This document shows positions 48,063-59,189 of a stretch of 64,000 bases of DNA, one piece after another. The DNA is from Apricaphanius iberus (lineage: Eukaryota; Chordata; Actinopteri; Cyprinodontiformes; Aphaniidae): contig JAPXFQ010002814.1 in assembly GCA_028564705.1 (NCBI GenBank), positions 744,001 to 808,000 of the forward strand. Reading direction: 5' to 3'. The first letter of the stretch is position 1. Each line of letters opens with the position of its first letter. The notes below the pieces were generated by a model, which was not told the DNA's origin, ran no database searches, and saw nothing but the letters and a program-made list of their open reading frames with translations. A program made the translations under genes and the position numbers.

Positions 48063-48149
48063 ATTCTATTTACAGGCGTGCAGATCGATTTACAGTCGTG
48101 TGGATCCAAATTACAACCGCAGACGTTTTGAAATATATCTACCTTCATA
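48063..48149 (-). repeat. Outer element right TIR
   Basis: The complement of 33585-33671 with about five mismatches. Confidence 0.75.
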
Positions 48150-48155
48150 CTTTTG
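48150..48155. repeat. Target-site duplication, outer element (right)
   Basis: CTTTTG, matching 33579-33584. Confidence 0.75.
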
Positions 48156-48235
48156 TCACAGAGTTTAAACATTAAATATCTAATATATGTTTAATCTGTT
48201 GCACATGATATGAAGAAAAGCCTGATGACTAAACT

Positions 48236-48500
48236 ATAAACAGTCTTTGTCCATGTGTGGGGTGTTTAGAGATTTTACCTGCCTTTTCCTGACCATTGAC
48301 CTATACAAGTCCTCTGTGGAGGGAAGGTCAGCCCAGATGATCCTCTTTGCAGACCTAATTGTCCATTTTATTTTGGATCTGCCCTGTTTTGTTGATGAGT
48401 CAAACCACATAGTACAGACACAATAATGGCTAGGTAGAAGATGATCAGCAGCTCCTGTGGAAGGTAATGTTATTTGAGCTGTTGGAGAAAGCATAGTCTC
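48236..48500 (-). pseudogene. LINE ORF2 fragment
   Basis: An 86-codon - strand frame with GRSKIKWTIRSAKRIIWADL and STEDLYRSMVRKRQ. It resembles the late RT/C-terminal region of L2-like LINEs (compare LQRIVRAAEKVIG in the copy at 24.1 kb). The preceding RT core is not recognised. Confidence 0.4.
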
Positions 48501-48599
48501 TGCTTGACTTCGTCTGAACAGTGCCTATGTGTGAGGATCATCTTGGGAACCAAAAAAGCGTGGTTCATCTGCTAAAGGTACTCACAGGTGGCTGAGAGT

Positions 48600-50630
48600 T
48601 GACGAAGACCTACCCATCGGAGCACAATCACTGATAGCTATCCACCCCCAGTTGTATTTTTAAAGCGTTTTTGCTTCTGCATATGTAGTGAAGAACTGGG
48701 GTGGACATTTTAAAAGCAGCAGGTGTTTTTAGCAGTGCAACCATGGTGAGGTTCCATGTCCAGCGATCTGCAGGGGGAGGGTTCCTAGTCCTGCTTAAGA
48801 CAACTGAGCATAGTGTTCCCTGTATTTGTTCAGTTTAGTGGTTTTGTGTGATGAGGATCAGTTCAAAACGGGAAGCAACATTTACCTGAACTACTGAAAC
48901 CCTTTTTTATGGGACAATTTCCTCCACCGCTCCTTGCTGTGACACCTGTTACAGCTCAAGTCATTTGCTCCATTATGCGGTTTGAAAGGAGAGAGGACTC
49001 TGTCATGGTGCTGCCTGAGTCTGCATTTATGATTGGTTCGGAGTAAGTAATGACTGTTGTATTAAGCTACCTGATAGGCTGTAATAGAAAGTAATGGGAA
49101 ACCTTTTTTTTTTAAATCAAAATGTTGTATCTATATCATTTTTTGTTCCTATCGCACTATGCGTCCATTGTAATTTTTATCAAATCATCGTTCAGCCCTC
49201 TTATCTACTTATTTTTTCCTGATTTTATATCTTTAGTGCATGAGTCAGAATGAAAAAAATGCATCTATGTTTTGAATAAAAGTACAAAAACGAACTCTCT
49301 TTACAAAAATGTGTATGCGAATGACAACCAAATAGCATCATGACATTCTTAAGTGACTGACACAGAGGACATACAGCGTATCAAGTCTTAGCATGCTCTT
49401 AGTGGCTCAGGCTTGGCTGCATGAACACTTATACATCTTCACACTCATCGCTTACATCATTCAAAGTGATCCCACCATCCTCAAATTTGCCCCCTGAGGC
49501 TGTCACAAGAGCATCAGACAGATTCTGAGGACACCATGCATGGCACCATTATCCGAGCCCAGTAATGGATTCCCTCAATGGTCAGCCTGTCACGGTCAAT
49601 GTTTGCCCTGACATTTCATGTAACGTTCTTCTCCCTTGGTGAAATATTGTATTGCTGCCAGCTAGTGATGACAGTGTTTCGCCAAACTGGTCGCCATTGT
49701 GTTTCTCCTATAATTTTACTTCTTGTCTTTTCAGCCTGTTAATTCTCTGGTCTTAACATTGCACTTATGTTTCTTTCATCACTTAGATGCACAAGCAAGA
49801 CACATTTATGGATTCCAGTTTAGCTGGCAGTGCTGTTGTTTGTCGATGCAACACTTGATTGCTATTTTAATTACTTTTTAAGACATGAGTCACCCAACTA
49901 TTAATTACTTTTAAATTAGAGTGTGCATGCATTAAAAACATATAAAACAATTATTCTATGTTTACTTTAGTCCCAAAACCACTAAACATTGTAAGGCACG
50001 GATAAAGTGTGATAACCTTGTTATAGAATTCTTCCTATGGACACTGTGACCCCAAAAAGCCATTGAGTTACAGATGCTTCAGAAAATCCCCAAAGGCGAA
50101 ATGGGTTTGACATTACTTAATGCTACAGACAATACAGGGTGACATATTCAATATAAGGGAATCAGTGCTTTTATTTTTATATGTATGTTTAAATCACAAA
50201 GGACTTGGGGGAAGTTTGCATTATCATTTATTAACCAACACTTCTTTCTTTCTTGTCATGAGCTACTTTTGTAACTCTTTTTGCTCCAGCTTATAAGCAT
50301 CCAGTTTCACATTAACAGCTTGTCATGCTTGTGCTTTCTTTTTTGAACTTTAACATGTTGTAATAAAAATGTTATGATGTTAGTGGGTACTGAACAGTTT
50401 GCTCCTTCACTTTGTTATACTTTTGCAGTTTTAATTGTTTCATATGTTATTTTCCTAGTATATTTAGGAATGATTTGCCCTCCAGTTTCCTTATGGATGC
50501 CTGTTATCCACTTTGAAAGCTGATGATTTAAAGCAGTTTTCAATATTCTTGTCAGAAATTATGGATTTATGACTGCAATAAAATTGTTGGAGGCTGTTGG
50601 AGGACATTATTAGGGTCTGTTCCTACTTTC
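48600..50630. other. No gene recognised
   Basis: Non-repetitive AT-rich DNA. The stretch 49360-49690 is less AT-rich but gives no open frame with a known motif. Confidence 0.35.
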
Positions 50631-50639
50631 TCTCCTACT

Positions 50640-51117
50640 TCTCCCCAACTGCATGATGTGCTGTCAGTTCAAGCGCTAACCTGCTTTCTCTTAGTCTCTT
50701 CTTATAGTAGGTGCTCCTGACCGTCCTGCTTGACGACCCTGACTAAGATGGCATTGCAGTGACGGAAAGTTCTCCACGTCCTGCAACAAACTTCTGAAAC
50801 AGTTCTGTTGTTCTTTCTGTGTCTCTGTTCTGTATCTCTGTTCTGTATTCTCCAAACCACAGACGGTCTTGGCAGATGACCGCTTGTGCTGAGCCTGGTT
50901 CTGCCGGAGGTTTCTTCCTGTTAAAAGGGAGTTTTTCCTTTCCACTGTCACTTCATGCTTGCTCAGTGTGAGGGATTGCTGAGAATTACACAACGCAATC
51001 TTCTGTGGTTCTCTAATTTCTACATTAAACATTGTATTGTAATAACTCTTCTTGTAAAGTGCCTTGAGATGACATCTGTTGTGAAACGGCGCTATATAAA
51101 TAAACTGAATTGAATGA
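50640..51117 (+). mobile_element. LINE 3' UTR
   Basis: It contains gagcctggttctgccggagg, gggagtttttcctttccact and gtgccttgagatgacat, followed by gctatataaataaactgaattgaatg. This is a 3' UTR found at the end of abundant fish LINEs, with the aattgaat-type tail. No coding part is present. Confidence 0.75.
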
Positions 51118-52639
51118 CTGCAATGAAAGTCTTCTGACATGAGGCTGATCAGGGATATAGAGATTTGACCAGCTATGCTAAACAAGCTTTTAAAAACATT
51201 CAATAAAATGCCTATCTCTTACCACCGCTGCAGTTTTAGCTTAATATAATTAATTATTTTCGCTGTGGCATCTTCAGCACTGAAAATAACTTAAACAAAC
51301 TTAAAACCTTTCCACCAGAGACTGGAAGAGTTCAAAGACTGGAAAATCCTACATGGGTAGCTTGGATTAATGTATCAATAGAACAAAATTGTATCAATAG
51401 AACAAAAGGAGGTAAATTACACCTTTATTAGGATTTCTCCAAATCCACAAATCAGTGACTGGTAATGATTAAGTCTGGAATTTTGTACAGATTTCTTACT
51501 CTATATATAAATAATGTGTTTTATGTGTAACAAAGACAAGAATGATGGCTACATTGAAAGCATCAGCAGGCATCTAAAAATCCAGCCACCATGTCATCAT
51601 TTATCAGAATCTCCACTTTGTAACCTGAGTGGTTCTTGTTGAATGAAAGTGCTATTTGAATGTTAAGAAAAAGTGTAAAAAAAACAAAGTGTGTTAAAAA
51701 ATATCAGGATTTGTGAGAAAGGAGAAAAGTCATATCTTTGGATAACTTATTGCCACATCCCCACTTTGATGGAATCCTAATATTTAGCCCCTCATTTGTT
51801 TTTTTATTAGTTTTTTATCCATGTTTTGTTTGCCAGAATCCATGACTGATATCCAATTAGAAGCCCAACAGATTTACTACGGCGTTACGCCTATAGCTAT
51901 AGAACTCCACTTGATATATATATATGTGTAATAAATCTGTATTAGAAATTGCTGTGGGTCTTTTTTTGTTATTATATGGACATGGAGACAGAAAATAAAA
52001 AGGGGAAAAGAGAGACAATGACGAGAGGTAAGGAAGAAAAAAGCTAAGAGGGAGAGGGTGAGTTGAAGATGCAAGAGAGGAAAGGGAACAAAGTAAAAAA
52101 AGAAATCTTCTCATTTGTAAAACTCTTTCATGCAAGACCAATGTCTTAATATCTGAAATTCCTGTGTATTTGTGTTGCATTTCATTTTTAAGCTTTTCAT
52201 CAGAATCAGTCTCCCTACTTGTAACATAGACACTTTTAGTCAGCTTATGCAGTCTAATAAAACTTCTAGTTTCCAGTCAACGTCCTGCTGGTAGAGTGTG
52301 TCATGTTAGAGGAAATAACTTCAGCAAATCAATTAAGTTTTTTTTATGTCAATAAGACTTTGAACAGGGAGCATTTTGGATGAAGAATAAATCGAAGGTC
52401 AGACCTTTCAGAAATCCCTTGTCACCCAAACCCTTACTGTTTGATAGACAAAAATACTTGGTGCCACAGACCTGTTTTAATGGTTGAAGTAAGTGCACGC
52501 CTTTTTTTTTAAACATTTTTTGGTTATTTACTGATTCTTCAGAAGGATATTTGTATCATAGCAACAAAATAAATTTGCCTTGCAGAAGTATTCAAGTCAT
52601 TGATGCTTTCTCAGATATAGTCAATTCAGCAACAACCTG

Positions 52640-52642
<3 letters not shown>

Positions 52643-52686
<44 letters not shown>
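52643..52686. repeat. (TA)n microsatellite
   Basis: A run of about 22 TA units. Confidence 0.95.
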
Positions 52687-52693
<7 letters not shown>

Positions 52694-52961
52694 TAAATAT
52701 ATGATAAGTAGCTGGTCTAATAAAAACAAAACTGAGGTTTCAAAAACGTCTTGTTCTATCGTTATATTTGGAGTTAAAAAAGGAAGCTTGCAACCCTAAG
52801 TAAAAAGGATACAAACATTGCATACGAGTAAGATGCCCTACAAACCTGATTCTGTCACCCTAGATTCTATCAAAAGGAATGAGCCAAAATTCCAGCAAAC
52901 TTTTGTGAGAAACTTGTGAAAGGAGACCAAGAAAATATGACTCAACTGATAAAGTTCAAAA

Positions 52962-53352
52962 GTAGGGATGTGTACTGGCAAGAATCTGGCAATACAATAT
53001 GTATCACGATACAAGGGATACATATGCATAGTATCGGGATATATTGCAATATATCACAATATTATAAGTAAGACTATACATTGTAATTTTTAAAACTAAA
53101 TTGAACTATAGAAAATCTGTCACAACATACAACACTATAGTTGTATTTCTGGATCTAGTTGATCCACTGGAACAAAGGTGAAAAAGCCACCATAGTTTTA
53201 ATTTTATGACAAAGATTACTGTAATTATTAATGGTTTAACACAAATTCTTAAAAAATAAAAATCGATACTTTGCTTTTGAATATAGATACAATATTGCAA
53301 CATAAAATATTGTGATATATCGGCATATCTATATTTTCTTACGTCCTTATTC
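52962..53352. mobile_element. AT-rich inverted-repeat element
   Basis: Words such as tatcacgatac/gatatatcggcatatc and gcaatatatcacaatatt recur as complements on the two sides of a roughly 390-bp stretch. It looks like a MITE of the kind with cgatat-rich ends. Confidence 0.4.
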
Positions 53353-55501
53353 AAAAGTTAATGCCATCTTTTAAGGGAAATGTATGTAAGAAAATTTCTG
53401 TCTTGCCTTTTAGCAAATGATTTTGGTAATCCTTACTGAAGTCTAACATGAGACATTCAGTCAGATTTCATATCAGCATTAGACATTGAGAGTAAATACT
53501 GCCTTTTTTATATATAGTAGTTTTGAATATATATTTAAACACTTAACTTGAACTGCATATATAATTTCACGCCCCCCTGTGAAACATAGCAAAGCTCTCT
53601 TCAGTCAGTTTTCAGGTGCTGGTTATTAAGAGACCAAAGCAGCACCTGCAGACATCCTCCAGCCAGTTTATCCACCTTTTATCGATGTTTCTCTCATGCG
53701 GTGAGGTGAATCACTGAAATCACTTGTTCTCAAATACCGCATGAAAAGGTACAACTCAATTTCCCTGTAATCCCATTTTTAGAGCTGAGGGATGCAGCAT
53801 TACACTGAGATCAGTTTTCACCCTCTTAACATGTCCTGTTATAAACAAACATTGTGAATGTGGGAATTTGTACAAATGGACAGCTGATTTGCAATCTAGC
53901 CTGGTTGCCTAGGATCTGAAAATTGTTTTTACCTTTCATTTCCAATTACGCCTAGTCAACATACCAGAATAACATACAGGTTTATCAATCTGAACAAGTT
54001 TCTGTGTATTCTCTTCATTTTTTTACTTTAAATATGTAATTTCAGTTAAACCTTGAGGTTCTCAGTGCATTCCAGTGACTAAAGAAATAATTTGAATTAA
54101 TATAATTTTCACTACATGAGACCTGAATGTGAAAGTATCTCTAGCCTATAGTAAATGAACAGTAAAATGTTGTTCCACATTTTTATTTATATATATTGTA
54201 TGCGGTTTATAAAAAAAGCTATTTTCATTTTTTATCAAAACATTTCTGACTTCTGCTTTTAATCCCCTATTTTGGGTGCTTTTTGTTTTAAAATCCTTTA
54301 CAAGACTTATCCTACAAGCTTCAACAACTTCCAGTCAACCAGAACAAGTTGGTCAGCAGGGTATAATGGGTATAAAGGGTATGATATGTTCATGAAACTT
54401 GTCATAATACTAGAAGATTAAAACAGTGTTTTAATTGCTCATGGAAATCATTAAGAGATTGTAATTTTGTATTTGGCTGCTTTATTAATTACCTTCTAAT
54501 GGGTGTATCTCACAATTTATTGATGTCTGTAAGCAAAGATAAATTCATTTTACACATCATTAAGAAACTTGTTTCCTGGAGAATATTAGACAATAATATG
54601 TTAAACATTCACTTTTTAATGCAAACACCCCCTACTTGTGGAGTTAATATCTAAGTTAATATAATTGTTGCTGGAATCTGAGCAAAATTTAATTCGATTC
54701 AGCCTTGGATATATAAAAAAATGTTTCACATTCCTTTAATTGTATTAAAGTAATGGTTTAAATCTAAATGAAGTGGCTTTTTAGGCAGTTTTTGTTGACC
54801 CTAAACCTCAAACATGCAGGAGATAAATTTGGAAAAAAAATTCAGTGATGGGAAAGGACTATAAGATTTTTTTTTTCTTTAAAAGTTTTACAGTGCTTTC
54901 ACTTTTGCAGTAGGCGCTCAGGGAATTTATCATACAGGCACAAAAAAAAGTTACAATTAAATCATATTTTTTTTCGCTTTAAATTTTATGGAAAAAGCCA
55001 ACCTTTTTCCACACACATTGATTCACCCGATGTCTATCGATTTCTTTTTTTCTGCCAGTCCTTGGTGGATCAATTGGTATGTTTTGGGTCTACAGTTTTT
55101 TTTATTTATGTTCTCTACAGATTATCTCACATTTTACTTAAAGGTCCCATATTATGCTACATTTAGAAAAAAAATAATATTTCAATGAGGCCCCCAGAGT
55201 ATATATTTGCCGTGTGTGCAGGAATATTCCTCTCAGATTAGGCATACAGCATGCATCTGAAACCTCCTGATTCTGGACAAGCTGTTTTGGTTGCACTGTG
55301 GCTTTAATGCAATGCGCTGCTGCTTTCAACGCCCCCTCCCTCCCGAAGGCCGTGCCCCCACCAACCCGCAACCATGACAACGCAGTCAGAGTTTGTAATG
55401 ATGGCCGCTAGCAGGAGCGCGATATTCCAAACTGATATATTTGACTGTGACCGTTCTATACTACGCGTCAGTGGTATAATGAGACAGAAAGTTTCGTTTC
55501 A

Positions 55502-55800
55502 CACACAGCTACATAGCTAACAGCTACAGCTGACGTTACACAGCTAATCGCTACAGCTACACAGCTAACCTTACACAACTAAAAGCTACAGCTAACGTTG
55601 CACGGCTAACAGCTACAGCTGACATTACACAGCTAATCGCTACAGCTACACAACTAACCTTACACAACTAAAAGCTACAGCTAACGTTGCACGGCTAACA
55701 GCTACAGCTGACATTACACAGCTAATCGCTACAGCTACACAACTAACCTTACACAGCTAAGAGCTACAGCTACACAGCTAACAGCTACACAGCTAACGCT
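55502..55800 (+). repeat. 89-bp minisatellite in the TTAA element
   Basis: About three copies of an 89-bp period (starts near 55530, 55619 and 55708), made of smaller agctaca/cacagctaa units. Copies two and three share changes such as ctgacatt, so the array grew by duplication of a variant unit. Confidence 0.85.
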
Positions 55801-55841
55801 CGGTCTATATTGCCAACACATCACTCACATTGATTAAACAT

Positions 55842-55869
55842 GGTCCTCTACATACGTATGTAGAGGACC
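55842..55869. repeat. Perfect 28-bp palindrome
   Basis: The left half GGTCCTCTACATAC is followed without spacer by its exact complement. In RNA or single strands it could form a cruciform or hairpin. Confidence 0.95.
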
Positions 55870-56172
55870 CAAATAGAAACAGCTTGTGGGAGGCTCTTTC
55901 ACAGAAATGCAGGGAAGGAGAGATACTGAGAGATACTGAGAGCACAGACTTGCACACACTTCAGGGGGTCTCCACAGACACCGGTAACTTATAATTATGT
56001 GTGAAAAACATGAAAAAGTGCATTTTGCATAATATGGGACCTTTAAGAACTGTTGAAGACACAGTATAGTTTATGAGGAATTTTTAAGACGGTTAGCTGG
56101 CCAAGTGTTACTGTAGAAAAGCAGTTCCAAACTAAGACACTTAGAACACTATCCCTTCCAGTTGGTAAGATT

Positions 56173-57267
56173 GGGCCTCATTTATCAAACTTGCGCAGAA
56201 AACTGTGTATATTTTGGGTGTATATTCCAAATATGCAAGACCCAACGTGGGATTTATGAACGTGTCGGATCCGCTTAGATGTGTCCGTGAATACCTGCGC
56301 TTGTTGATAAATGTCACGGATGAAACAAGCGTATTTATGACAGTCACACCTATAAATATTCACCAACCGCCTCTTCCACGCCTTGTTTTAGCGACATGGC
56401 TGACCAGCAGACCACCAAGATTGTTAAAAAGAGAAACTTCACTAGCAGGAAATAGGTCACAGGCAGACCCAGCTCCATGGTGCGTCTTGTGTGCGTCTTG
56501 TGTGGAGGGTTCCATGCAGTTATTCATTGTTATATTACACAGCTGGTGGCCAGAACACCCAGTATGGATAGCACTTGTAGTGGGACCGGAATGTCACGAT
56601 GCCGCGGTTCTGCGCATTTTGCGCACAACCCAAATCTTATAAAAACATCTAATCTGTAACCATACATTGCATATCATGTTGTACATAGAACATTTCTAGT
56701 TACTTTTTATTAATTTATATTCATATCTTTTACAGATTGTTTACATAGTAATTGCTTCACTGCCACTTTAGGTCTATTTAGGTTTTTATTTTTATCTAAG
56801 CCACATTACGGGAGAGAGAAATGTTTTTTATTCTTCGATTTTTCTGTATGCTGATGCTATTGAGAAATCGACAATTTGTGGGAGACTTTAGAGTTTGACA
56901 TTTTGCACATTATTTAATGACAGACTATCATAGAAAACCCTTGTTTATTTAATATGAAAGACGATCATGCCATAACCCAAACATAACTTCATGAAATTAC
57001 ATATTTGTAATGTAAGAGGTGTAGACATCATTTTTCCAGCACGGGAATGTTTAAAATTGTCTAAATCTTGAATTTATGCATGTTTTTTGCGTGTTGCGAT
57101 GAAGGTTGAAATGGGTGTAAAATTTACACCAACTCCTGACTTGGTGTATATTTTTTGCGCATTGTACACTCACGTCCAGATTGGTAAATGCAGAAAAGTG
57201 TACATTTTTTGTGTACGCAACATTTACACCCTGATTTGGTCTTATGCAAGTTTGATAAATGAGGCCC
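56173..57267 (+). mobile_element. Harbinger-like MITE, about 1.1 kb
   Basis: A TIR of about 22 bp starting GGGCCTCATTTATCAAACTT at both ends, with ATT on both sides as a possible 3-bp duplication. A small frame near 56395 begins MADQQTTKIVKKRNFTSRK then stops. This resembles the start of the Myb-like accessory protein of Harbinger elements. The rest is non-coding. Confidence 0.65.
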
Positions 57268-57539
57268 ATTGTCTTTACAATAAGTGTTGTTTGGTTTAGC
57301 CCGCTGTTCTGGTGTACAAAAATTACATTTTAGATTTATCTGTCCAAAACCAATACAGATATTATGGTCATGTTCCGCTTTCTCTGGGGCAAACCTTAGG
57401 CTGGCCTTCATGTTCTTATTATAAAGCAACGGTTAACTTAAAGACCCACTCCCTAACTTTTCCACCATCAAAACAAGTGTTTTTGTGACATTTACGTGAC
57501 ACATTTTTGACGTTCGTTTTCAGAGCTGTTAGTACATAG

Positions 57540-57960
57540 GAGGGTCCTCGTGCTGTATACCACACCATCTGTTTTTAAGACCTGGCTTAAAGCTTCATTT
57601 TTGATGAAGCTTATAATTGGAGTGGCTTAGGTTTTCCTGAGTTATCCCTGTAGTTATGCTGCTATAGGCTTAGAATGTTAGAGGACAGACTCACCACTGT
57701 TCTTCACTCTTCTACTTTCCTCGTCTACTACTCTCCAGATGTAGTTTTTTCTGCTGTTATTGCCAATGTTAACCTTCTTTTCTCTGTGTTTTCTCTACAT
57801 AGAAGCTCCAACTGGTCTGGTATCCTGCTCAGCTAAAATGCCCTGCTGGATGGGGAGCATAGATTTGAATGAATCACCCAAGGACCGCTTCCCCAGATAT
57901 ACTGATTTTGTTTCACTTTACGGCAGTATGCTACGTGCTACCTAATGATATAAACAAACC
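57540..57960 (+). mobile_element. LINE 3' end remnant
   Basis: The sequence reads FKTWLKASFLMKLI in one frame. It continues to agttatgctgctataggctt and a pyrimidine-rich stretch ending ctacatagaagctcc, an arrangement found in 3' UTRs of fish LINEs. An exon-like open stretch at 57782-57945 lies within it and is not taken as a gene. Confidence 0.5.
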
Positions 57961-58107
57961 CACAGTTTTGAGACTTAACGCTGTGTCCACACTGAACGCG
58001 ATAGGTGCGACTATAAAGCGCGATACACGCCTAGCTTCGCATGCACATTTGCACCTTGAAGCATGTACAACGCGAACTGGTTGCGCTTAAAATATGGTAT
58101 TTTCACG

Positions 58108-58395
58108 CGCAAACTGGCCTTCAGCGGAGCTGGGGCCAGAGTGCATCTATTGTGGATTATGGACCGAGCTGATGTGCGTGTTCGGCCCGGGCTTCACCGG
58201 AGCTGGGGCTAGAGTGCAGCTGGCGGTGGATTATGGACCAAGCTGACGGAGGATTGCATGTTCGGCCCGGTCTTCAGCGGAGCTGGGGCTACAGTGCAGC
58301 TGGCGGTGGATAATGGAACAAGCTGACGGAGGACAGAGTGGATTATGTGTTCGGCCTGGCCTCCGGTAGAGCTGGGACTGCTGCACTGGGGGTTT
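58108..58395 (+). repeat. Tandem repeat, unit about 78-86 bp
   Basis: About three and a half GC-rich copies built on cggagctggggct, gtgcagctggcggtgga and gttcggcccgg. Confidence 0.8.
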
Positions 58396-58701
58396 GGTGA
58401 GCTACAGATACAATCTAGCTATGGAGGGATCCATAAACAGCAGCGAGCCTCTCATAAACACCGGCTCCTCGCCGCCTGGAGAACGTGACCTGCTCGCCCA
58501 GTTTGTGCCGTGAAGGTCCAAGCTTCGCCTACTGCAACACCAACTACATTTCTGAGCAGCTGTCCATCTGTCTGCGGTTCATAGAAGTTTATCATATTTG
58601 AGCAGCGTGGGACGTGGTGCGGGAGCTGCTACCAGGAAACCAGGTGAGGAGGCCGTTTCAAGGCTCACTTCTTGGCCGAGAGGTGCTTTTACAGCAACAA
58701 T

Positions 58702-58722
58702 GGCTCTTTTAAGAGCCACCCA
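58702..58722 (+). promoter_or_regulatory. Histone-type 3' stem-loop motif
   Basis: A 6-bp stem GGCTCT/AGAGCC with a TTTA loop, followed by ACCCA and preceded by caacaat. This is the layout of the 3' end signal of replication-dependent histone mRNAs. A purine-rich ttaagagc 14 nt downstream could be a weak downstream element. No histone coding sequence is visible upstream. Confidence 0.5.
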
Positions 58723-59189
58723 CAAACCTCTTAAGAGCATTCCTGTCTAAATAGTTTATTTTTTTATTTCTGTCTCTGTAAAGCAAACTGCTTGTGTCAT
58801 GTAGCTCGGGTTGATTAGCCACGATGTTTATCATTATGTCCTGCTGAGACCCCATGACAGTCACAGAATTACTGAAACTCTGTCCCCTGATTGGTTGTCG
58901 CGGCGCGATTTGACACTGGAGTTCAGATTTTTCCAACTCGAGCGATAGACGCCATGAGCGCGAATGCACAAAATGCACCACATAAAATGCAGCCCGAATT
59001 TTCCATCGCATCTGTAGCGCGAATTGTTCACGCAAATCAGGCAGAAAAGCTTTTTCGCGACGCAAATCTGCTTCTGAAGTGTCGCGGGACACAAGTCGCG
59101 CTTCATCGCGCTACTCCATTGATTTTACATGTAAACCTGAAGCTCTAGTCGCTCCTATCGCGTTTGGTGTGGACACACTGTAAGCCATG

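Larger units (their letters stand above)
33585..48149. mobile_element. Outer transposon, split by the 13.5-kb insertion
   Basis: It begins TATGAAGGTAGATAT and ends in the complement, flanked by CTTTTG on both sides. Its own sequence is 33585-34081 plus 47555-48149, about 1.09 kb once the inner element and one copy of CCTACA are removed. The TIR is 87 bp with about five mismatches. It shares the TATG start and the 6-bp duplication with the inner transposon, and it contains a first-exon-like ORF followed by a splice donor. I infer a deleted, non-autonomous member of the same superfamily but of another family. Divergence between its TIR arms makes it older than the inner element. Confidence 0.75.
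51130..55130. other. Mostly unassigned AT-rich DNA
   Basis: It contains a (TA)n tract, a purine-rich stretch at about 51980-52090, an AT-rich inverted-repeat element at about 52962-53352 and otherwise nothing recognised. Confidence 0.4.
55142..56042. mobile_element. TTAA-target MITE, 901 bp
   Basis: Exact TTAA duplications at 55138-55141 and 56043-56046. The perfect 16-bp TIR starts AGGTCCCATATTATGC. The interior holds an 89-bp tandem repeat and a perfect 28-bp palindrome. No transposase. Kolobok or piggyBac type by target site. Confidence 0.8.
57979..59180. mobile_element. Harbinger-type MITE, 1202 bp
   Basis: TAA stands at both ends (57976-57978 and 59181-59183). The imperfect TIR of about 37 bp reads CGCTGTGTCCACAC on the left against CAGTGTGTCCACAC on the right. 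TAA/TWA duplications are the mark of PIF/Harbinger. It contains a tandem repeat and a histone-type stem-loop, but no transposase. Confidence 0.7.

Noticed and set aside
52643..52690. Possible replication or matrix-attachment AT tract
   Set aside because: A plain TA microsatellite. Nothing beyond AT content supports a function.
57782..57945. Exon-like frame after a good acceptor (ctctacatag)
   Set aside because: The surrounding sequence matches the layout of a fish LINE 3' UTR, so the acceptor is most likely the UTR's pyrimidine tract.
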